5,035 nucleotides of DNA from Actinomycetes bacterium (lineage in GTDB: Bacteria > Actinomycetota > Coriobacteriia > Anaerosomatales > JAJZPX01), in contig JAJZPX010000181.1 of assembly GCA_021811025.1 (NCBI GenBank), positions 1-5,035 on the forward strand. Reading direction: 5' to 3'. The position numbers were made by a program, and so were the translations under genes. Of this stretch, positions 1 to 5,035 are shown in pieces. Position 1 is the stretch's first letter. Each line of letters opens with the position of its first letter. The notes under the pieces were generated by a model that made no database searches, was not told the DNA's origin, and worked only from the letters and a program-made list of their open reading frames with translations.

Positions 1-11
1 CGAGGGGGAAA

Positions 12-28
12 ACAACCGCGACTGTTGT
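12..28. repeat. Short inverted repeat overlapping the -35 box
   Basis: ACAAC (12-16) and GTTGT (24-28) form a perfect 5-base inverted repeat around a 7-base centre. The right arm overlaps the proposed -35 box (25-30). The arm spacing of about one helical turn is what a dimeric DNA-binding protein could read. A 5-base arm is short enough to arise by chance, and it does not clearly match the KdpE site known from E. coli, so a role as operator is inference. Confidence 0.25.
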
Positions 29-52
29 AAAGCGGCCGTCGAGGAGTATCCT
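25..52 (+). promoter_or_regulatory. Putative sigma70-type promoter of the kdp operon
   Basis: A -35-like box TTGTAA (25-30) and a -10-like box TATCCT (47-52) are separated by 16 bases, which is within the range used by housekeeping sigma factors. Transcription would then begin near base 59-60 and give a leader of about 55 bases before kdpF. This is the best-matching pair in the 113 bases upstream of the first gene, in a locally AT-richer stretch. Kdp promoters in other bacteria are activated by phosphorylated KdpE bound just upstream of -35. That region is mostly cut off by the left window edge, so an activator site cannot be assessed. The assignment rests on pattern matching only. Confidence 0.4.
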
Positions 53-98
53 TTCACGATTATGGCCTGAAGCCGGACGGACGTCCTTCGAGTGGCGC

Positions 99-103
99 GG
101 AGA
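99..103 (+). promoter_or_regulatory. Ribosome binding site of kdpF
   Basis: GGAGA lies 10 bases ahead of the ATG at 114 and supports that start for the short kdpF gene. It is weaker than the sites in front of kdpB and kdpC. Confidence 0.55.
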
Positions 104-113
104 TGACACCTGC

Positions 114-203
114 ATGAGTGGTGAGTACCTGGCTGTGGGCCTGATCTCGCTCGGCCTGCTGGTCTACCTGGTGTACGTGCTGTTCAGACCGGAGAAGTTC
201 TAG
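114..203 (+). CDS. kdpF: KdpF, small membrane subunit of the K+-transporting ATPase
   Basis: This 29-residue peptide begins MSGEYLAVG and ends LFRPEKF before a TAG stop. It is a single hydrophobic helix (about residues 5-24, with LISLGLLVYLVYVLF) followed by a short charged tail ending in Phe. That is the size and architecture of known KdpF; the E. coli protein is also 29 residues and ends in Phe. KdpF sits in the cytoplasmic membrane against KdpA and stabilises the KdpFABC complex; in E. coli it is not essential in vivo. Position is strong support: it is the first gene, 36 bases ahead of kdpA. The start is chosen because of the GGAGA site upstream and the match in length. The gene is so short that automated gene callers may miss it. 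Confidence 0.9.
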   Translation: MSGEYLAVGLISLGLLVYLVYVLFRPEKF

Positions 204-223
204 CGGCGGCCGCGCCGTCACCT

Positions 224-229
224 GAGGGG
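224..229 (+). promoter_or_regulatory. Ribosome binding site of kdpA, within a possible small hairpin
   Basis: GAGGGG lies 10 bases ahead of the kdpA ATG at 240 and fixes that start. The site itself can pair with the bases that follow it: GAGG (224-227) against CCTC (231-234) with a 3-base loop. The stem is only four pairs, so any effect on translation is uncertain. Confidence 0.6.
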
Positions 230-239
230 TCCTCTGACG

Positions 240-1967
240 ATGCCAGTCCCATCCCTGATCCAGGCCGCCGTCCTCGTGGTGCTCCTCGCTGCCGTCGCGC
301 CTCTTCTCGGCGGCTACATGGCGCGCGTGTTCTCGGGCGAGCGCACGTTCCTCGACCCGGTCGCGAAGCCGGTGGAGACGTTCGTCTACGGGCTGTGTCG
401 AGTCGACGCGCGGCGCGAGATGCGCTGGGCCACCTACCTGCTCACGGTGCTCCTGTTCAACGCCGTCGGGTTCGTGATCCTGTTCCTGATCCTGGTGCTG
501 CAGGGCTTCCTGCCGCTCAACCCGCAGCACGCGCCCGGCATGCGCTGGGACCTCGCGTTCAACACGGCCGCGAGCTTCGTGACGAACACGAACTTGCAGA
601 ACTACGCAGGCGAGAGGGGAGTCAGCTACCTCACGCAGATGCTCGGGCTGACGTGGCAGAACTTCGTCTCCGCGGCGACCGGGGCCGCGGTGGCGGTCGC
701 GCTCGTCCGCGGGCTCACGCGGCACGAGTCGAAGGAGATCGGCAACTTCTGGGTCGACCTCACCCGCTCCCTCTTGTACGTGCTGCTCCCGATCTCGATC
801 GTTCTCGCCCTCGTCCTGCTGGCGCAGGGCGTCATCCAGAGCCTCTCGCCGAACCTCGTCGCGACCACGCTCGAAGGCGCCCGGCAGGCGATCCCGATGG
901 GGCCGGTCGCGTCGCAGGAAGCGATCAAGATGCTGGGCGTGAACGGCGGCGGCTTCTTCAACGCGAACTCCGCTCATCCGTTCGAGAACCCCACGCCGCT
1001 CACGAACCTCATCGAGATGCTCGCGGTGCTGTCGATCCCCGCGTCGTTCACGTACCTCTTCGGGAAGTACGCCAAGAACCAGCGCCAGGGGTGGGTGCTC
1101 TTCACCGCGATGCTGCTGCTGCTGCTCGCCGGGTTCGGCGTGATGTTCGCGTCCGAGCGAGCGGGCAACCCCATACTGACGAGGGCGGGCGCGGACCAGG
1201 TGGCGAGCGCGACCAGCCCGGGCGGCAACATGGAGGGCAAGGAAGCCCGGTTCGGCGTCGGCGGCTCGACGCTCTTCGGCGAGATGACGACAGCGGCCAG
1301 CTGCGGCGCCGTCAACTCGACGTTCGACAGCTACACGCCGCTGGGCGGGCTCATCGCGATGCTCAACATACAGCTCGGCGAGATCATCTTCGGCGGCGTG
1401 GGCGCGGGCCTGATCGGCATGCTGATCTTCGCGCTGCTCGCCGTCTTCATCGCCGGGCTGATGGTCGGCCGGACGCCCGAGTACCTCGGCAAGAAGATCG
1501 AGGGCAACGAGATGAAGATGGCGATGGTCGCCGTGCTGGTGCTGGCGAGCAGCATCCTCGCGTTCTCGGCGATCGCCTCGGTCACGAGCTGGGGGCTCGC
1601 CGGGAGGCTCAACCTGGGGCCGCACGGCCTGTCGGAGATCCTCTACTACTACAGCTCGGCGAGCGGCAACAACGGCAGCGCGTTCGCCGGCTACAACGCC
1701 GACAGTCCCCTGCCGAACCTCACCGGCGGCATCGCGATGCTGCTCGGGCGGTTCCTGTACCTCGTGCCCGTCATGGCGATCGCGGGGTCGATGGCGGCGA
1801 AGAAGGTCACGCCCCCCTCGGCGGGCACCTTCCCGACAACCGGGGCCCTGTTCGTCGGCCTGCTCATCGGCGTGATCCTGATCGTCGGAGCGCTGACGTT
1901 CTTCCCCGTGTACGCGCTCGGCCCGATCGTCGAGCAGCTGCTGATGCAGGCCGGCAGGCTCTTCTGA
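240..1967 (+). CDS. kdpA: KdpA, potassium-binding and translocating subunit of K+-transporting ATPase
   Basis: KdpA is the membrane channel-like subunit that binds and selects K+ in the KdpFABC pump; it belongs to the superfamily of K+ transporters (Trk/Ktr/HKT). The 575-residue protein is slightly longer than E. coli KdpA (557). It begins with a hydrophobic helix (about 6-27) and shows roughly ten membrane segments. All four selectivity-filter loops are recognisable: TNTNLQNYAGE (115-125), GVNGGGFFNANS (233-244), AASCGAVNS (352-360) and SGNNGSAFAG (475-484). Other family signatures are IPMGPVASQEAIKMLG (218-233), HPFENPTPLTN (246-256), MEGKEARFGV (331-340), VGRTPEYLGKKIEGNEMK (409-426) and ALTFFPVYALGP (551-562). 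The residue aligned with E. coli Gln116, which influences K+ affinity, is kept as Gln120. The ATG follows a GAGGGG ribosome site. The TGA stop is part of the ribosome site of kdpB, 11 bases before that gene, implying translational coupling. No truncation or frameshift is seen. Confidence 0.98.
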   Translation: MPVPSLIQAAVLVVLLAAVAPLLGGYMARVFSGERTFLDPVAKPVETFVYGLCRVDARREMRWATYLLTVLLFNAVGFVILFLILVLQGFLPLNPQHAPGMRWDLAFNTAASFVTNTNLQNYAGERGVSYLTQMLGLTWQNFVSAATGAAVAVALVRGLTRHESKEIGNFWVDLTRSLLYVLLPISIVLALVLLAQGVIQSLSPNLVATTLEGARQAIPMGPVASQEAIKMLGVNGGGFFNANSAHPFENPTPLTNLIEMLAVLSIPASFTYLFGKYAKNQRQGWVLFTAMLLLLLAGFGVMFASERAGNPILTRAGADQVASATSPGGNMEGKEARFGVGGSTLFGEMTTAASCGAVNSTFDSYTPLGGLIAMLNIQLGEIIFGGVGAGLIGMLIFALLAVFIAGLMVGRTPEYLGKKIEGNEMKMAMVAVLVLASSILAFSAIASVTSWGLAGRLNLGPHGLSEILYYYSSASGNNGSAFAGYNADSPLPNLTGGIAMLLGRFLYLVPVMAIAGSMAAKKVTPPSAGTFPTTGALFVGLLIGVILIVGALTFFPVYALGPIVEQLLMQAGRLF

Positions 1968-1972
1968 GGAGG
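1966..1972 (+). promoter_or_regulatory. Ribosome binding site of kdpB, decides the GTG start
   Basis: GAGGAGG overlaps the TGA stop of kdpA and stands six bases ahead of the GTG at 1979. It is a near-perfect anti-16S match at ideal spacing. This is the reason for preferring the GTG start, and it rules out a fused KdpA-region/KdpB product even though the kdpB frame stays open far upstream inside kdpA. Confidence 0.85.
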
Positions 1973-1978
1973 ATTCGA

Positions 1979-4046
<2,068 letters not shown>

Positions 4047-4048
<2 letters not shown>

Positions 4049-4052
4049 GAGG
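4047..4052 (+). promoter_or_regulatory. Ribosome binding site of kdpC
   Basis: AGGAGG overlaps the last two bases of the kdpB TAG stop and sits eight bases before the ATG at 4061. This arrangement repeats that at the kdpA-kdpB junction and points to coupled translation, which would help keep subunit amounts equal. Confidence 0.85.
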
Positions 4053-4060
4053 CTTGCCGG

Positions 4061-4606
4061 ATGCTGCGCCACCTCTCGATAGCGTTCCGGATGGCGGTCG
4101 TCACGATCGTCGCGCTCGGTCTCGCCTACCCGTTCGTCATCACCGGCGCCGGGCAGGTCGCGTTCCCCTACGCCGCCAACGGCAGCCTCGCGAGGGACGC
4201 CGGCGGCAAGGTCATCGGCTCGCACCTCATCGGGCAGTCGTTCACCTCGGACCGCTACTTCCACGGCCGCCCCTCGGCCTCGGACTACGACGGCACCCGC
4301 AGCGGCGGCAGTAACCTCGGCCCGACGTCGAAGAAGCTTGCCGAGGACGTCGCAACCCGCGCGAAGGCGGCGGGCGGTGCGGCGCCTGTCGACCTCCTCA
4401 CCTCGTCCGGCAGCGGCCTAGACCCCGACGTCTCGGTCGCGTCGGCGCTCTTCCAGGTCCCGCGCGTCGCCAAGGCGCGGAGGCTCGCCGAGGACGCCGT
4501 GCGCCGTCTCGTGGAGCAGCACACGTCCCCGCGGCAGCTCGGCTTCCTCGGCGAGCCGCGCGTCAACGTGCTGGAACTCAACCTCGCGCTCGACGGGAAG
4601 CGCTAA
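4061..4606 (+). CDS. kdpC: KdpC, single-span accessory subunit of the K+-transporting ATPase
   Basis: KdpC is the fourth structural subunit of KdpFABC. It is anchored by one N-terminal helix with its soluble domain outside the membrane, contacts KdpA, and is thought to aid complex assembly and K+ entry. The 181-residue protein (E. coli: 190) has a hydrophobic helix at about 8-30 (AFRMAVVTIVALGLAYPFVI) after a short basic start. Family signatures follow: GSHLIGQSF (53-61), YFHGRPSASDYD (66-77), SGGSNLGPTS (81-90), PVDLLTSSGSGLDPDVS (109-125), QVPRVAKAR (132-140) and the C-terminal VNVLELNLALD (168-178). The common form of the fourth motif is SGLDPHIS; here it reads SGLDPDVS, a conservative family-level variation. 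The gene begins 12 bases after kdpB and ends nine bases before kdpD. No defect is seen. Confidence 0.97.
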   Translation: MLRHLSIAFRMAVVTIVALGLAYPFVITGAGQVAFPYAANGSLARDAGGKVIGSHLIGQSFTSDRYFHGRPSASDYDGTRSGGSNLGPTSKKLAEDVATRAKAAGGAAPVDLLTSSGSGLDPDVSVASALFQVPRVAKARRLAEDAVRRLVEQHTSPRQLGFLGEPRVNVLELNLALDGKR

Positions 4607-4609
4607 GCT
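4604..4609 (+). promoter_or_regulatory. Possible -10 box for a leaderless kdpD transcript
   Basis: TAAGCT fits the TAnnnT -10 pattern and ends six bases before the kdpD ATG at 4616, exactly where a -10 box stands when transcription begins on the A of the start codon. kdpD has no convincing ribosome binding site in the 9-base gap; the nearest purine run, GGGAAG at 4595-4600, is 15 bases away. No clear -35 box is seen near 4581. The first three bases are the kdpC stop codon, so half of the motif is fixed for another reason and chance is a serious alternative. Confidence 0.2.
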
Positions 4610-4615
4610 GTACGC

Positions 4616-5035
4616 ATGATGCCCGAAGAACCGCCCAGCGGCCTGCCCGGCGAGGAGCAGGCCCCCTATCTCGAAGACGAGGACCGCGCGCCCGCGGTCC
4701 CGCCGCCCGCGTACGAGACGCCCGACCGCTGCAACCTCGAGGAGCACGTGCCCAAGCGTCGCGGGAAGCTGAAGATCTTCCTCGGCGCCGCGCCGGGCGT
4801 CGGCAAGACGTACACGATGCTCGCCGAGGCGCATCGGCGCTACAGCCGCGGCGAGAACCTGGTCGTCGGATTCGTCGAGACGCACGGCCGGGCGGAGACG
4901 GCGCGGCAGCTCGAGGGGCTCGAGATCGTCCCGCGCAGGAAGCTCGAGTACCGCGGCACGACGTTCGACGAGATGGACGTCGACGCGATCCTGTGCAGGA
5001 AGCCGGAGTGGGTGCTCGTCGACGAGAGCGCACAC
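4616..5035 (+). CDS. kdpD: KdpD, potassium/osmotic sensor histidine kinase (5' part, cut by window edge)
   Basis: KdpD is the membrane sensor kinase that phosphorylates KdpE to induce kdp genes under K+ limitation. Only the first 140 codons are present; the reading frame is open to the window end, so USP, membrane and kinase domains are unseen. Residues 1-48 form an acidic, proline-rich segment. The KdpD N-terminal domain starts at about 50: KLKIFLG, then the P-loop AAPGVGKT (58-65), FVETHGRAET (86-95), LEGLEIVPRR (99-108), YRGTTFDEMDVDAIL (112-126), and the Walker B-like strand VLVDESAH (133-140). The last motif usually reads VDELAH, so Ser138 replaces Leu. Two ATG codons stand in tandem (4616 and 4619) and either could start. 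A GTG at 4748 in the same frame has a purine-rich GAGGAG only three bases ahead, too close to be a good alternative. The gene starts nine bases after kdpC, so co-transcription with the pump genes is expected, though the ribosome site is poor. Confidence 0.95.
   Translation, partial: MMPEEPPSGLPGEEQAPYLEDEDRAPAVPPPAYETPDRCNLEEHVPKRRGKLKIFLGAAPGVGKTYTMLAEAHRRYSRGENLVVGFVETHGRAETARQLEGLEIVPRRKLEYRGTTFDEMDVDAILCRKPEWVLVDESAH

Noticed and set aside
1..113. Possible cyclic di-AMP (ydaO-type) riboswitch, which controls some kdp operons.
   Set aside because: The visible leader is too short and I cannot find the conserved ydaO core segments. The longest foldable element is GGAC (75-78) with GTCC (83-86), extended by GAA/TTC across a bulge, which is too small to count. 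A riboswitch beginning left of the window cannot be fully excluded.
206..213. GCGGCCGC palindrome in the kdpF-kdpA gap as a regulatory site.
   Set aside because: Short GC palindromes are expected by chance at this base composition, and nothing around it suggests a protein site or terminator (no T-run).
60..1625. Antisense frame of 521 codons opposite kdpF and kdpA.
   Set aside because: It has the same low-complexity Arg/Glu/His composition and lies opposite intact kdpA; it is an off-frame artefact of GC-rich codon use.
395..1978. The kdpB reading frame stays open for 528 codons upstream, through most of kdpA, suggesting a giant fusion protein.
   Set aside because: The upstream part translates to Arg/Ala/Asp-rich low-complexity sequence with no family resemblance, and the same DNA encodes a perfect KdpA in another frame. 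A near-ideal ribosome site precedes the GTG at 1979, which gives the normal KdpB length. High GC makes stop codons rare in off frames.
4418..5035. Antisense frames opposite kdpC and kdpD, open to the right edge.
   Set aside because: The + strand encodes clear KdpC and KdpD motifs here; the opposite strand shows only GC-driven open frames.

Overview
The window is a high-GC bacterial chromosome segment (strong G/C preference at third codon positions) holding a nearly complete high-affinity potassium uptake operon. All genes are on the + strand, in the classical order kdpF-kdpA-kdpB-kdpC-kdpD. The four transporter genes are intact. The sensor kinase gene kdpD runs off the right edge after 140 codons. 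The GC content, the GTG start of kdpB and strong AGGAGG-type ribosome binding sites would suit an actinomycete-like or other high-GC lineage, but the window has no taxonomic marker and this is only inference.

Layout: bases 1-113 are a leader with one plausible sigma70-like promoter (TTGTAA, 16-base spacer, TATCCT) and a short inverted repeat overlapping its -35 box. A 29-residue KdpF follows (114-203), then KdpA (240-1967), KdpB (1979-4048, GTG start), KdpC (4061-4606) and the 5' part of kdpD (4616-5035). The gaps from kdpA onward are only 9-12 bases. The ribosome binding sites of kdpB and kdpC overlap the preceding stop codons, so the genes are almost certainly one transcript with coupled translation. 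I see no terminator between genes. No stretch over 300 bases lacks a gene.

How the genes work together: KdpA is the channel-like subunit that selects K+. KdpB is the P-type ATPase subunit that hydrolyses ATP. KdpC is a single-span periplasmic-side (or extracytoplasmic) subunit, and KdpF is a small membrane peptide that stabilises the complex. KdpD is the histidine kinase that normally works with the response regulator KdpE to switch on the operon when K+ is limiting. kdpE would be expected just beyond the right edge but cannot be seen.

All catalytic and selectivity motifs I could check in KdpA, KdpB and KdpC are present, so this looks like a functional, ordinary kdp operon. I found no previously undescribed system. 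The minor points of interest are regulatory: the -35 inverted repeat, a possible hairpin over the kdpA ribosome binding site, and the absence of a good ribosome binding site for kdpD, with a -10-like box placed as for a leaderless start. One protein-level oddity is Ser in place of Leu in the KdpD 'DELAH' motif.
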